Position numbers and translations under genes: made by a program. From Thermomonas sp. (GTDB lineage: Bacteria; Pseudomonadota; Gammaproteobacteria; Xanthomonadales; Xanthomonadaceae), in NCBI RefSeq assembly GCF_019104945.1, contig NZ_JAHRWW010000051.1, forward strand, positions 1 through 52,034: a DNA stretch of 52,034 nucleotides, read 5' to 3'. The first letter of the stretch is position 1. Each line of letters opens with the position of its first letter. Shown piece after piece: positions 20,062-30,099 of the stretch. The notes under the pieces were generated by a model that worked only from the letters and a program-made list of their open reading frames with translations, was not told the origin of the DNA and did no database searches.

Positions 20062-22743
20062 TTGACCCCCGATAAGATCACGTTGTCCCAGCTCGAATCC
20101 TTCTTGATGGGCGCGGCTGACATCCTGCGCGGCAAGATGGATGCCTCCGAGTTCAAGGAGTTCATCTTCGGCCTGTTGTTCCTGAAGCGCCTGTCTGACG
20201 AGTTCGACGCCAAGCGCCAACGCCTGCGCACGCACAACTTCGCCCACCTTGCCGACCAGCCGGAACTGCTGGCCGAGCTGCTGGAAGACCGGACCAGCTT
20301 TGGCGAAACCTTCTACGTGCCGGTTCGGGCACGCTGGAATGAAACCTGGTTGGATGAGAGCGGCGACACCGTTCCGGCGCTAAAAGACCTCAAGCACGAC
20401 ATCGGCGCGATGCTCAACAAGGCCATCGCCGCGCTGGAAGACAACAACGACTCGCTGGCCGGTGTGCTGAAAAGCAACATCAACTTCAATGAAGTTAAAG
20501 GCAAGACCAAGATCGCCGACCAGAAGTGGAAGGACCTGCTCGACCACTTCAACGCCTTCGGACCACTGGTCAACGACCGCTTCGAGTTCCCGGACCTGCT
20601 CGGCGCGGCCTACGAATACCTGATCAAGTACTTCGCCGACAGCGCCGGCAAGAAGGGTGGCGAGTTCTACACCCCCGCCGAAGTGGTGCGCCTGCTGGTG
20701 CAGCTCACCAAACCCGCCGCCGGGCAGACCATCTATGACCCCACGGTCGGTTCCGGTGGTTTCCTGATCCAGGCCCATCAGTACGTGGAAGAACAGGGTC
20801 AGGACGCCAACGACCTGGCGCTGTACGGGCAGGATTCCAACGGCACCGTGTGGTCGATCTGCAACATGAACATGATCCTCCACAACATCACCCGCTTCAC
20901 GATTGAAAACGGCGACACCCTGGAAGACCCGCAGATTCTGGAAGACGGCCGCATCCGCCAGTTCGACCGCGTGCTGGCCAACCCGCCATTCTCGCAGAAC
21001 TACAGCCGCGCCAACGTCAAGTTCGCCAGCCGCTTCCGCGAGTGGTGCCCGGAAACCGGCAAGAAAGCCGACCTGATGTTCGTGCAGCACATGCTGGCCA
21101 GCCTCAAGCCCAACGGCCGCATGGCCACGGTGATGCCGCACGGCGTGCTGTTCCGTGGCGGCAAGGAAAAACTGATCCGCGAATTGTTTTTGGCCGACGA
21201 CTGCATCGAAGCCATCATCAGCCTGCCGCCTGGCCTGTTCTACGGCACCGGCATCCCCGCCTGCGTGCTGGTGTGCAACAAGCAGAAGCCGGACGAACTG
21301 CGCGACAAGATCCTTTTCATCAACGCCGACCGGGAATACGGCGAAGGCAAGGCGCAGAACAAGCTGCGCCCGGAAGACATCGAGAAGATCGACTTCGTGT
21401 TCAGCCACAAGCGGGAGCTGCCCAAGTACTCGCGGCTGGTCGGAAAGACCGAAATCCTGGATGCGCACGACGCCAACCTCAACATTCGCCGCTACGTGGA
21501 CAACACGCCGGACCCGGAACCCGAGGACGTCCAGGCGCACCTGGTCGGCGGCATTCCGCAATCGGAGATCGACACCCTCGGCCCGCGGTTCGGCCAGTTC
21601 GGCGTTGCCCCACACACCTTGTTCCGCAGCGAACGCGCGGGCTACCAGATCTTTGTCGAAACCATTACCGACAAGCCCGCCATCAAGCAGGTGCTGGAGG
21701 CCGATGCCGCACTCACCCAGACGCTTGCCCGCCATCGAGGTGCGCTGGTCGATTGGTGGGGCGAGGCCAGCACCGACTTTGCCGAACTGGAGGACGCCGG
21801 CAACGGCGGCCGCAAGACGCCGGAGATCCGCCGCGGGCTGATCACCTCGCTGAAGGATAAGCTCATCCCGCTGGGTGTGCTGGACGAGTTCAAGAGCGCC
21901 GGCGTGTTCGTCAACTGGTGGCAGCAGATCCGCTACGACATCAAGACCATCGTCGCAAGCGGCTGGCACCACAGCCTGATTCCCGACGCCTACCTGGTGG
22001 CTGCGTTCTTTCGGAAGGACGCCGACGCCATCGACGCGCTGGAAGCGAAGATCGCCGAAGCGCAGGCCGAACTGGATGAAGCGGTGGAGGCCGCTGTGGA
22101 GGTGGCCGCGTGGGAGCCGGAAGCCGACGAGAAAGCCACCGCCGCCGTTCTCAAGAAAGCGCTGAAGGCCTTGATCGACGACCTAGATAACGCCACCGGT
22201 GCCAGCGCCGACAAGGAACGCGCAGCGCTGAAGGCGCAGGACAAGGCGATCAAGGCCATCGAAGCCCGCATCAAGGACGCCAAGGCCAAACACAAGGCCA
22301 GGCGCACCGAACTCACCGAAAAGCTGGAACTCAAGCGCAGCGGCGGCGAGGCTTACAAGGCCGAGCAGCGCGAGCAGATCGCGCAGATCGACGCCCGCAT
22401 CGCCAAGCTGGATGCGAACAAGAAGGAAGGGCAGAAACAGGTCGCCGCGCTCACCGTCGACAAGGACGCGCTGCAAGCCCGCATCGCCCGCACCGAGGCG
22501 CAGCTCGCCACCATCGGCGGACAACTGACCGACGACGAGGCGCGCAAGCTGATCCTGGAGAAGATCGACGATCTGGCCCGCGCCGAACTCACCCGCTACC
22601 TCAACGCCGAGAAGCGCGCACTGATCGCCAGCGTGGAAAACCTGTGGGACAAGTACGCGGTGTCGAGCCGGGAGCTGGAAGCCGTTCGTGCGGAGACGTT
22701 GAAGGCGTTGGAGGGGATGTTGGCGGGGCTCGGCTATGTCTAA
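20062..22743 (+). CDS. hsdM: Type I restriction-modification system, methyltransferase subunit HsdM
   Basis: An 893-residue N6-adenine DNA methyltransferase that works with HsdS to methylate the target site and with HsdR to cut unmodified DNA. The N-terminal HsdM domain ([43 protein letters not shown]) is followed by the SAM-binding motif DPTVGSGGF (from residue 226) and the catalytic NPPF (from residue 307). The part after about residue 500 is a long alanine/lysine/glutamate-rich coiled coil, making the protein much longer than E. coli HsdM (529). TTG 20062 is chosen because family alignment starts at [13 protein letters not shown] and AGGA lies upstream. Third codon positions are very GC-rich compared with flanking genes. 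It overlaps hsdS by eight bases. Confidence 0.93.
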   Translation: MTPDKITLSQLESFLMGAADILRGKMDASEFKEFIFGLLFLKRLSDEFDAKRQRLRTHNFAHLADQPELLAELLEDRTSFGETFYVPVRARWNETWLDESGDTVPALKDLKHDIGAMLNKAIAALEDNNDSLAGVLKSNINFNEVKGKTKIADQKWKDLLDHFNAFGPLVNDRFEFPDLLGAAYEYLIKYFADSAGKKGGEFYTPAEVVRLLVQLTKPAAGQTIYDPTVGSGGFLIQAHQYVEEQGQDANDLALYGQDSNGTVWSICNMNMILHNITRFTIENGDTLEDPQILEDGRIRQFDRVLANPPFSQNYSRANVKFASRFREWCPETGKKADLMFVQHMLASLKPNGRMATVMPHGVLFRGGKEKLIRELFLADDCIEAIISLPPGLFYGTGIPACVLVCNKQKPDELRDKILFINADREYGEGKAQNKLRPEDIEKIDFVFSHKRELPKYSRLVGKTEILDAHDANLNIRRYVDNTPDPEPEDVQAHLVGGIPQSEIDTLGPRFGQFGVAPHTLFRSERAGYQIFVETITDKPAIKQVLEADAALTQTLARHRGALVDWWGEASTDFAELEDAGNGGRKTPEIRRGLITSLKDKLIPLGVLDEFKSAGVFVNWWQQIRYDIKTIVASGWHHSLIPDAYLVAAFFRKDADAIDALEAKIAEAQAELDEAVEAAVEVAAWEPEADEKATAAVLKKALKALIDDLDNATGASADKERAALKAQDKAIKAIEARIKDAKAKHKARRTELTEKLELKRSGGEAYKAEQREQIAQIDARIAKLDANKKEGQKQVAALTVDKDALQARIARTEAQLATIGGQLTDDEARKLILEKIDDLARAELTRYLNAEKRALIASVENLWDKYAVSSRELEAVRAETLKALEGMLAGLGYV

Positions 22744-24025
22744 AGTGAAGCTCGCCGACGTCGTAGAAAGGAGCGTGGGCGGCGGCACTCCCGCAAGGGA
22801 TGTTGCATCGTTCTGGAACGGACCGATTCCTTGGGCAACAGTAAAGGACTTCAAGGATGGAGTTCGTCACCTCTCCGCCGTGCAGGAGTCCATCACCAAG
22901 CTGGGCTTGAACAGCAGTGCGTCAAACCTGATCCCGGCTGGCACTCCGATCATTTGCATGCGAATGGGCGTCGGACGGGTTGCCACGGCCCCCATGCCAA
23001 TCGCGATCAACCAGGACTTGCGCGCGTTGTTTGTCGGTGCGGCTTACGATGCGGACTTTGTCGTTTGGTCCCTTGACGGAATCCGCAGTCAGATCGAGAA
23101 CGAGGCCATTGGCTCCACGGTAAAAGGTATCAGCGTCGATCGGTTGCTGTCGTTCGAGATACTCGATACCACTCTGCCCGAACAATCCAAAGTCGCGGAC
23201 GTGCTGTCCACGGTGGACCGGGCGATTGCGCAGACCGAGGCGCTGATCGCCAAGCAGCAGCGCATCAAGACCGGCCTGATGCAGGACCTGCTCACCCGCG
23301 GCATCGACGAACACGGCCAGCTCCGCTCCGAAGCCACCCACGCCTTCAAGGATTCCCCCCTCGGCCGCATTCCGGTGGAGTGGGAGGTGAAGTCGTTAGG
23401 TGCTGCGCTTGATGAGGCCAAAGGCTATTTACAAACCGGACCATTCGGCAGTCAGCTTCACGCGTACGAATATACCCATTCGGGCGTGCCAGTGGTGATG
23501 CCCCAAGATATTTTGCAAGGCAGCGTGTCCACGGCCAACGTTGCGAGAGTTCCAGAGACGCGAGCGCACGACTTGCGGCGCCATCGCGTTATGGAAAACG
23601 ACATTGTGTTCGCTCGGCGTGGCGATTTGAGTCGCGCGGCAGCAATCGGAACACGAGAATTTGGGTGGCTGTGCGGCACTGGCTGTTTCTTGTTGCGTGT
23701 GCCGCTGAGGAACATGGCTGCCAAGTGGCTCGCTCATCTGTATCGGTATCACTGGATACAGCGTCAAATTGAAACAAACGCGGTCGGCTCCACCATGCCA
23801 AGCTTGAACAACGGTGTCATGGCACGGTTGGTTGTTCCCATTCCGAGCGTTGATGAACAGCACAAAATTGCCTGCCGGATTGATTCGATGGATAGGGAAC
23901 TAGAGTTGCTTGAACAACAGCTCGATAAGCAGCAATCACTCAAAACCGCCCTGATGCAAGACCTGCTCACCGGCAAGGTCCGCGTCACACCACTGCTTCA
24001 ACCGTCCAAGGAAGCCATCGCATGA
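22736..24025 (+). CDS. hsdS: Type I restriction-modification system, specificity subunit HsdS
   Basis: A 429-residue DNA-recognition subunit with two target-recognition domains (about 1-145 and 215-375), each followed by a helical spacer. The spacers carry related ends, [17 protein letters not shown] (near residue 175) and [17 protein letters not shown] (near residue 398), so the gene contains an internal repeat typical of HsdS. Each target domain reads half of a bipartite site. The second domain is less GC-rich than the spacers, as expected for modules swapped by recombination. The gene overlaps hsdM upstream and the DUF262 gene downstream (ATGA). Confidence 0.95.
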   Translation: MSKVKLADVVERSVGGGTPARDVASFWNGPIPWATVKDFKDGVRHLSAVQESITKLGLNSSASNLIPAGTPIICMRMGVGRVATAPMPIAINQDLRALFVGAAYDADFVVWSLDGIRSQIENEAIGSTVKGISVDRLLSFEILDTTLPEQSKVADVLSTVDRAIAQTEALIAKQQRIKTGLMQDLLTRGIDEHGQLRSEATHAFKDSPLGRIPVEWEVKSLGAALDEAKGYLQTGPFGSQLHAYEYTHSGVPVVMPQDILQGSVSTANVARVPETRAHDLRRHRVMENDIVFARRGDLSRAAAIGTREFGWLCGTGCFLLRVPLRNMAAKWLAHLYRYHWIQRQIETNAVGSTMPSLNNGVMARLVVPIPSVDEQHKIACRIDSMDRELELLEQQLDKQQSLKTALMQDLLTGKVRVTPLLQPSKEAIA

Positions 24026-26115
24026 AGGCACAGGATCTGCAGTTCACCCAGCTGTTGCAGGGCGCCAAGCAGTTCATCATCCCGATCTTCCAGCGCCCGT
24101 ACAGCTGGGAAATTGCGCATTGCGAGCAGCTGTGGCACGACATCCTGCGCGTGGGTAGCCATGCGGAGCTGGACAGCCATTTCATCGGCTCGGCGGTCTA
24201 CATCCCCGAGCAGGAAACCAGCGCGGCGATTTCGCGCTGGCTGGTGATCGACGGGCAGCAGCGCATCACCACCTTGTCGCTGTTGTTGCTGGCGCTCAAG
24301 CGGCGGCTGCAGGCCGAAGGGGTGGACACGCCGGTATCGGCAGCGGAGATCGAGGACTATTTCCTGCTCAACCGCTACGGCAAGGGCGAGCAGCGCTACA
24401 AGATGCTGCTGACCAGGACCGACAGGGACACGCTGATCGCGCTGCTCGACGACAAGGCGCCGGCGCCGGACGCCTCCCACCGCATCCGCGAGAACTTCGA
24501 GTTCTTCACCGGCAAGCTGGCGGGCGCGGACCTCAAGGTGGTCTATGCGGGCATCCAGAAGCTGATGATCGTGGACGTGCGCCTGCAGCAGGGCATCGAC
24601 AACCCGCAGATGATCTTCGAGAGCATGAACTCCACCGGCAAGGCGCTGACCCAGGCCGACCTGATCCGCAACTACGTGCTGATGGGCCTGCCGCACGCCG
24701 AGCAGACCCGGCTTTACGAAGACTGTTGGCGGCCGATGGAGATGCTGTTCGGCGCGGAGAACTACACGCGCTACTTCGACGAGTTCATGCGCTTCTTCCT
24801 GGTCATCCACACCGGCAACCACCGCATCCGCAAGGACGAGGTGTACGACCAATTCAAGACCTATTCGCTGGGCCAGAAGGTCGAGCCGCTGCTGGCGTCG
24901 CTGCTGGAGTTTGCCCGCTATTACTGCGCCATGGCGCTGGGCAAGGAACAGGATGCGGAGCTGGCGCGCGCCTTCCAGGACATCCGCGAGCTGCGCGCGG
25001 ACGTGTGCTACCCGATGTTGATGGAGGTGTACCACGATCATGCGCAGGGCCGGCTGGGCAAGGACGCGTTCGTGGACATCCTGCAACTGGTGGAAAGCTA
25101 CGTGTTCCGCCGGGCCATTTGCGACATCCCGACCAACTCGCAACGCCAGACCTTCGCCACCTTCTGCCGCAAGCTGGACAAGGCCCGCTATCTGGAAAGC
25201 GTCAAGGCCGCTTTCATGCTGCTGCCTTCGTACCGGCGCTTCCCGGGCGACGACGAGTTCCGCCGCCAGCTGCAGATCCGCAACCTGTACAAGTTCAATC
25301 GCCGCAGCTACTGGCTGCGCCGCTTCGAGAACTTCGGACGCAAGGAGCGGGTGATGGTGCAGGACTACACCATCGAACACATCCTGCCGCAGAACACCCA
25401 GCTGAGCGCCGCGTGGCAGCATTCATTGGGGGAGGACTGGGCGCGGGTGCAGGAGCAATATCTGCACACCCTGGGCAACCTCACGCTGACCGGCTACAAC
25501 TCGGAATACAGTGATCGACCTTTTGCCGAGAAGCGCGACATGGAGGGCGGCTTCGCACAGAGCCCGCTCAAGCTCAATGAGGGACTGGGCAACTGTGCGG
25601 ACTGGAACGAGCAGGAGATCATCAAACGCGCAGCACGATTGGCCAGTCGTGCCGTGGGGATCTGGGTATCCCCGGGTCTTTCCGACGAAGTGCTGGACAC
25701 CTATCGCGAGAAGAAGGCGGACAGCGCACCCGAGTACACGATTGCCGACCATCCGCACCTCTCCAGCGGGCTGGTGCGCGAGCTGTTTGAACACTTTCGC
25801 ACCCAAGTGCTCGCTTTGGACGAGTGCGTGAATGAGGAGTTCCTGAAGCTGTATGTGGCCTACAAGGCGGAAACCAATTTCGTGGATGTCGTTCCGCAAG
25901 CCAAGCGGCTGCGGCTGTCCCTGAACATGGCGTTCGCCGACATCGACGACCCGCGCAAGCTGTGCGTGGACGTGACCGATCTGGGCCGCTGGGGCAATGG
26001 CTGTGTGGAAGTGGGCTTGGACAACGAAACCGACCTGCCGTATGTGATGAGCCTGGTGCGGCAAGCGCTGGAACGGCAGCTGGGCGAAGAAGACACCGAG
26101 ACCGAGAACGCATGA
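24022..26115 (+). CDS. DUF262/DUF1524 protein (GmrSD-type nuclease-like) inside the hsd operon
   Basis: A 697-residue protein joining a DUF262 domain to a DUF1524 HNH-like nuclease, the arrangement of the modification-dependent GmrSD/SspE-type restriction enzymes. DUF262 shows IPIFQRPYSWE near residue 18 and WLVIDGQQRITTL with the D77-GQQR motif implicated in nucleotide hydrolysis. The C-terminal nuclease shows IEHILPQN (H453) and LGNLTLTGYNSEYSDRPFAEKR. The last 120 residues form a small extra domain. Overlaps of four bases with hsdS upstream and hsdR downstream tie it firmly to the operon. It could be a second effector targeting modified DNA that the type I enzyme would miss. This function is inferred. 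Confidence 0.88.
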   Translation: MKAQDLQFTQLLQGAKQFIIPIFQRPYSWEIAHCEQLWHDILRVGSHAELDSHFIGSAVYIPEQETSAAISRWLVIDGQQRITTLSLLLLALKRRLQAEGVDTPVSAAEIEDYFLLNRYGKGEQRYKMLLTRTDRDTLIALLDDKAPAPDASHRIRENFEFFTGKLAGADLKVVYAGIQKLMIVDVRLQQGIDNPQMIFESMNSTGKALTQADLIRNYVLMGLPHAEQTRLYEDCWRPMEMLFGAENYTRYFDEFMRFFLVIHTGNHRIRKDEVYDQFKTYSLGQKVEPLLASLLEFARYYCAMALGKEQDAELARAFQDIRELRADVCYPMLMEVYHDHAQGRLGKDAFVDILQLVESYVFRRAICDIPTNSQRQTFATFCRKLDKARYLESVKAAFMLLPSYRRFPGDDEFRRQLQIRNLYKFNRRSYWLRRFENFGRKERVMVQDYTIEHILPQNTQLSAAWQHSLGEDWARVQEQYLHTLGNLTLTGYNSEYSDRPFAEKRDMEGGFAQSPLKLNEGLGNCADWNEQEIIKRAARLASRAVGIWVSPGLSDEVLDTYREKKADSAPEYTIADHPHLSSGLVRELFEHFRTQVLALDECVNEEFLKLYVAYKAETNFVDVVPQAKRLRLSLNMAFADIDDPRKLCVDVTDLGRWGNGCVEVGLDNETDLPYVMSLVRQALERQLGEEDTETENA

Positions 26116-29100
26116 GCACCAAGTCCACGCCGCCACACATCAAGCTCGACGAACGCAACCACGTCGAGAAACCCTTTCTTGACCAACTGGCGGGCCTGGG
26201 CTGGAACATCCTCGATCTGGATAAGGATCAAAAACCCGCCGACACCGGCCGCAGCAGTTTCACCGAGGTGGTGCTGGAGCCGCGCTTGCGTGCGCAGCTG
26301 AAGGTGATCAACCCGTGGCTGCAGGACGACCAGATCGACGACGTGGTGAAGCAGCTGACCGCCAGCTTCCCCGGCTCTGATCTGATGAAGAACAACCAGC
26401 ATCTGCTGCATCTGCTGCTGGAGGGCACCAGCGTCGGCGAGAACCGCGTCACCGGCGAGAACAGCCCGACGGTGAAGTTCGTCGATTTCGGCAAGGTGGA
26501 CAACAACGACTTTACCGCCGTCTGCCAGTTCAAGCTGCGCGTGCCGGGCACCGAGCACCACATCATTCCGGACATCGTGCTGTTTCTGAACGGCCTACCG
26601 GTGGTGCTGGTGGAGTGCAAGTCGCCCAAGGTCAACGACGCGCTGGCCAGCGCCATCGACCAGATGTTGCGTTACAGCGAACAGCGCGGCGCGAAAGGCG
26701 AAGGCCATGCGCAGTTGTTCTGGTACAACCAGTTCGTCATCGCTACCTGCCGCCAGCAGGCCAAGTTCGGCACCATTTCCACCCACACGGAGAAATATTT
26801 CTACCGCTGGGCCGACCCGTATCCGCGCAGCGTGGAAGAGCTGGACCACGGCAGCGGCAGCCCCAACGACCAGCAACGGCTGGTGGCCGGCATGCTGGAC
26901 CGGCAGAACCTGCTGGACCTGATCCGCACCTTCACCTTGTTCTCGACCAGTGACAGCGGCCAGACCATCAAGATCGTCGGCCGCTACCAGCAGTTCCGCG
27001 CGGTGAAACTGGCGGTCAAGCGGCTGCTGGAGGGCAACACGCCACGCCAGCGCAGCGGCATCATCTGGCACACGCAGGGCTCGGGCAAATCACTGACCAT
27101 GATGTTCATGGTGCGCGAGCTGTATCGACACGCGGCGCTTGCGCACTGGAAGGTGGTGTTCGTCACCGACCGCACCCAGCTGGAAGCGCAGCTCGCCGAG
27201 ACCAGTCAGGCCATCGGTTTCACGGTGAAGGTGGCGGACAGCATCAAGAAGCTGAAGGAACTGCTGGCATCGACCTCATCCGATCTGGTGATGGCGATGA
27301 TCCACAAGTTCCGCGAGGCGGAGCTGGAAGCGAGTTTTCCCGAGCTCAACACCAGCCCGCACATCCTGGTGATGACCGACGAGGCACACCGCTCGCAGTA
27401 CCAGCTGCTGGGCGCGAATCTGGACCGCGCCATCCCCAACGCGGCGCGCATCGGCTACACCGGCACGCCCATCGACAAGACCGAGCGCGTGTTCGGCGAT
27501 TACATCGACAAATACACCATGCGCCAGTCCATCGAGGACGGCGTGACATTGGAGATTGTGTACGAGGGCCGCACCCACAACGCCGAGGTGGAGGATGGGG
27601 CGGCGATGGATAAAGCCTTTGCCGACGTGTTCAGCGATTACAAGCTGGAGGAGCGGCTGGAAATCCTCGGTTACGGCTCGCGCCAAGCTTATCTGGAAGC
27701 CGACCCCACCATCGCGGCCAAAGCCAACGACATGGTGGCGCACTACCTGACCCATGTGTTTCCCAATGGCTACAAGGCACAGGTGGTGGCCACCTCGCGC
27801 GAGGCGGCGGTACGCTACAAGGCCCACATCGACGCGGCGCTGGCGGCGGCCGTGACGAAACTTGAGGCCAGCAACCCGAACGGGCTGGACATCGCCACGC
27901 TGAAAGCGCTCGACACCGACGTGATCATCTCCACTGGCCACAACGACCTGCCGCTTATCAAGGAATATGGCGACAGCCGCCGCCACGAGACCAGCATCAA
28001 GCGCTTCAAGCTGGGGTTTGGCGCCACCGACGAAGGTGTGGACGGCAAGCTGGGCATCCTGATAGTCAACAACATGCTGCTGACCGGCTTCGATGCGCCG
28101 GTGGAACAGGTGATGTACTTGGACAAGGTGGTGGTGGCGCACAACCTGCTGCAAACCATTGCGCGCGTGAACCGCGTGGGCGGAGCTGCCAAGGACAAGG
28201 GCTACATCGTCGATTACGTCGGCGTGGGCCATCACCTGAAGAAAGCGCTGGACAACTACGACGAGCGCGAGCAGAAGGAAATCACCGGCTGCCTGAGCTT
28301 TCCCGAACGCGAGCTGCGCGAATTGCAGGCCGCGCATGCGGAGATCATGGCGCTGCTGAAGAAGCACGGCCTGACCGATCTCAGTGATCACGATGCCTGT
28401 TTCGACGTGTTCTACGACGAGGACATCCGCTTCGCCTTCATGCTGGCATTCAAGAAGTTTACAAGCGCGCTGAATACCTTGTTTCCGGCCAAGGAAGCGC
28501 TGGTTTACATACCGGACTACCAGAAGCTGAACGAGATCAACATTCTCGCTGGCAAGCACTTCCGCGACGCGCGTCTGAGCATGCAGGGCATTCCGCCTAA
28601 GCTGCGCGCCATTGCCGATGCGCACCTAGTTTCCAAGGGCATCGACATCAAGATTGCGCCCATTTCCATCCTCGACGAGGATTTCGAAAAGGACGTCAAA
28701 GAGCACAAACGCAACAAGACCAAGGCCGCCGAGGTGGAACACGCCATCCGCCATCACATCGACATCGAGCTGGATGACGACCCGGACCTGCAGGCATCCT
28801 TCGCCGAGGCGCTGGCGGCGATCCTCGCCGAGTTCAAGGACAACTGGCAGAAGATCTACGAGGAGCTGGAGAAGCTGCGCCAGCGCATCAAGGATGCCGG
28901 CAGCGAGCCGACCTATGGGCTGCACCGCAAGAAGCAGATGCCGTTCTTCCGTCTGTTCCAGAATGAATTGGGAGGTGCGATGGACGAACACGTCGATTAC
29001 GCCGGCAAGCCCGACGACCGCATCGCCGTGCTGGTAGACCTGACTCAGCAGATCTACAACGCGGTGGAGCGCGAGCTGAAGCTGACGGGGTTCTGGGAGA

Positions 29101-29261
29101 GCATTCCGGCGCGCAACAAGCTGAAGGCGGAGCTGCAGCAGATCGTCGTTTCGCCGCAGTTCGCTGCGGTGCCAAGCCTGCTCAGGAAGCGCGAGGCGAT
29201 CATCAGCCGGGTGATGGAACTGGCCGAAGCGAAGAACGACACGATTCTGCACACTGCGTGA
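26112..29261 (+). CDS. hsdR: Type I restriction-modification system, restriction subunit HsdR
   Basis: A 1049-residue translocase-nuclease. The N-terminal PD-(D/E)xK nuclease shows PDIVLFLNG (D154) and VLVECKSP (E168, K170). The helicase part shows Walker A QGSGKS (near 322-327), DEAH (423-426) and GYTGTPID, followed by the second RecA-like lobe (LLTGFDAPVEQVMYLDK, QTIARVNRVG). The C-terminal region is helical. The ATG at 26112 overlaps the stop of the previous gene (ATGA); an in-frame upstream extension lies inside that gene and is rejected. The enzyme cuts DNA after ATP-driven translocation from unmodified target sites. Confidence 0.96.
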   Translation: MSTKSTPPHIKLDERNHVEKPFLDQLAGLGWNILDLDKDQKPADTGRSSFTEVVLEPRLRAQLKVINPWLQDDQIDDVVKQLTASFPGSDLMKNNQHLLHLLLEGTSVGENRVTGENSPTVKFVDFGKVDNNDFTAVCQFKLRVPGTEHHIIPDIVLFLNGLPVVLVECKSPKVNDALASAIDQMLRYSEQRGAKGEGHAQLFWYNQFVIATCRQQAKFGTISTHTEKYFYRWADPYPRSVEELDHGSGSPNDQQRLVAGMLDRQNLLDLIRTFTLFSTSDSGQTIKIVGRYQQFRAVKLAVKRLLEGNTPRQRSGIIWHTQGSGKSLTMMFMVRELYRHAALAHWKVVFVTDRTQLEAQLAETSQAIGFTVKVADSIKKLKELLASTSSDLVMAMIHKFREAELEASFPELNTSPHILVMTDEAHRSQYQLLGANLDRAIPNAARIGYTGTPIDKTERVFGDYIDKYTMRQSIEDGVTLEIVYEGRTHNAEVEDGAAMDKAFADVFSDYKLEERLEILGYGSRQAYLEADPTIAAKANDMVAHYLTHVFPNGYKAQVVATSREAAVRYKAHIDAALAAAVTKLEASNPNGLDIATLKALDTDVIISTGHNDLPLIKEYGDSRRHETSIKRFKLGFGATDEGVDGKLGILIVNNMLLTGFDAPVEQVMYLDKVVVAHNLLQTIARVNRVGGAAKDKGYIVDYVGVGHHLKKALDNYDEREQKEITGCLSFPERELRELQAAHAEIMALLKKHGLTDLSDHDACFDVFYDEDIRFAFMLAFKKFTSALNTLFPAKEALVYIPDYQKLNEINILAGKHFRDARLSMQGIPPKLRAIADAHLVSKGIDIKIAPISILDEDFEKDVKEHKRNKTKAAEVEHAIRHHIDIELDDDPDLQASFAEALAAILAEFKDNWQKIYEELEKLRQRIKDAGSEPTYGLHRKKQMPFFRLFQNELGGAMDEHVDYAGKPDDRIAVLVDLTQQIYNAVERELKLTGFWESIPARNKLKAELQQIVVSPQFAAVPSLLRKREAIISRVMELAEAKNDTILHTA

Positions 29262-29265
29262 TGCC

Positions 29266-29949
29266 ATGGTGCTGAGCTACGAAATTCGCCGCTCGAGCAG
29301 GCGTAAGAACATCACCATCACGGTGGAGCGCGACCGCGCCGTGGTGGTGCACGCGCCTGTGGGCGTGCCCGAGGCGAAGGTGCGGCAACTGGTAGACAGC
29401 AAGCGACAATGGCTGTTCGAGAAACTCAACGACGCGCAGAAATATCAGCCTCTGCCGCATGCACCCGGCAAGGAATTGGTCAACGGCGAATCCGCCTTGT
29501 ACTTGGGGCGTGTTTACCGCATCGAGCTGGTTGACGCTCCTGACGGAGACGTCCGTTTTGATGGGAAGCTCCTGATCCCGCACTCACGCGCCAGCGAACG
29601 CAAGCGGGTACTGCGCGAGTGGTACATGGCGCGCGCGAAGGAGAAGATCCTGCCTCGCGTGAAGCTGCACGCAAAGAACCTTGGTATCAGCTACGAACAG
29701 GCCAAGATCACCGACAGTCGTTTTCGTTGGGGCTCCTGCACCCCGGGTAACAATCTCAATTTCAATTGGCGACTGATCAAGGCGCCAATGTTCGCTATCG
29801 ACTACGTGATCGTGCACGAGCTAGCGCACTTGATCGAAGCGAACCATACGCCACGCTTCTGGAACATAGTGAGTGCTCAGTTACCCGCGATGGAACGCGC
29901 ACGTGTTTGGTTACGCGAGCACGGGCAGAGTCTCGAGGAAGACATTTAG
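29266..29949 (+). CDS. YgjP-like zinc metallopeptidase (DUF45) at the end of the hsd operon
   Basis: A 227-residue protein with the gluzincin-like motif HELAH (184-188) and third histidine at 194 (HELAHLIEANH), matching the YgjP/DUF45 metal-dependent hydrolase family. The N-terminal half is beta-rich (SYEIRRSSRRKNITITVERDRAVVVHAP) and conserved in the family, and RFRWGSCTPGNNLNFNWRL is its other hallmark. It starts four bases after the hsdR stop, so it belongs to the operon. Such proteins often accompany type I restriction genes, but their role, perhaps processing of the complex, is unproven. Confidence 0.88.
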   Translation: MVLSYEIRRSSRRKNITITVERDRAVVVHAPVGVPEAKVRQLVDSKRQWLFEKLNDAQKYQPLPHAPGKELVNGESALYLGRVYRIELVDAPDGDVRFDGKLLIPHSRASERKRVLREWYMARAKEKILPRVKLHAKNLGISYEQAKITDSRFRWGSCTPGNNLNFNWRLIKAPMFAIDYVIVHELAHLIEANHTPRFWNIVSAQLPAMERARVWLREHGQSLEEDI

Positions 29950-30051
29950 TTCGTACAAATGAATGAGCCTTGTACTCAACCAGTTCATTGATTGAATGAC
30001 TAAATCTCTGGAAATCGCTTCAGGATATATCTTTTCAGTGCAAAATTAAAA
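29950..30051. other. AT-rich gap between the hsd operon and hipBA
   Basis: About 100 bases, clearly more AT-rich than the genes on either side, with no reading frame of note. The tail reads into the hipBA operator. No clear terminator hairpin for the hsd operon is seen. Confidence 0.5.
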
Positions 30052-30099
30052 TGTATTGAATGCTTGACATTCAGACTAATAAGTCTAGTATTCAATACA
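30052..30099 (+). promoter_or_regulatory. hipBA promoter enclosed by inverted-repeat operators
   Basis: Perfect 10-base arms TGTATTGAAT (30052-30061) and ATTCAATACA (30090-30099) enclose a consensus -35 TTGACA (30064-30069) and -10 TAGTAT (30086-30091), 16 bases apart. A second inverted repeat, AGACT-AATA-AGTCT (30073-30086), fills the spacer. A dimeric HipB-like repressor bound here would block polymerase. The predicted start site falls on or next to the ATG at 30099, so the message may be leaderless. Confidence 0.7.

Noticed and set aside
20380-21972. Long open frame (530 codons) on the minus strand opposite hsdM
   Set aside because: It is the antisense of a strongly coding, GC-rich gene; the translation shows no known domain, and the plus-strand frame has clear methyltransferase motifs.
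23998-25422. 474-codon frame opposite the DUF262 gene
   Set aside because: Antisense shadow produced by high GC at third codon positions; low-complexity composition, no motif.
25962-26111. Upstream extension of hsdR by 50 codons
   Set aside because: It lies wholly inside the preceding gene in another frame; the ATG at 26112 overlaps the stop codon in the typical ATGA manner.
27276-28625. 449-codon frame opposite hsdR
   Set aside because: Antisense shadow of a gene with intact helicase motifs.
30060-30098. Earlier ATG for hipB
   Set aside because: It lies within the operator and before the -35 hexamer, upstream of the likely transcription start.
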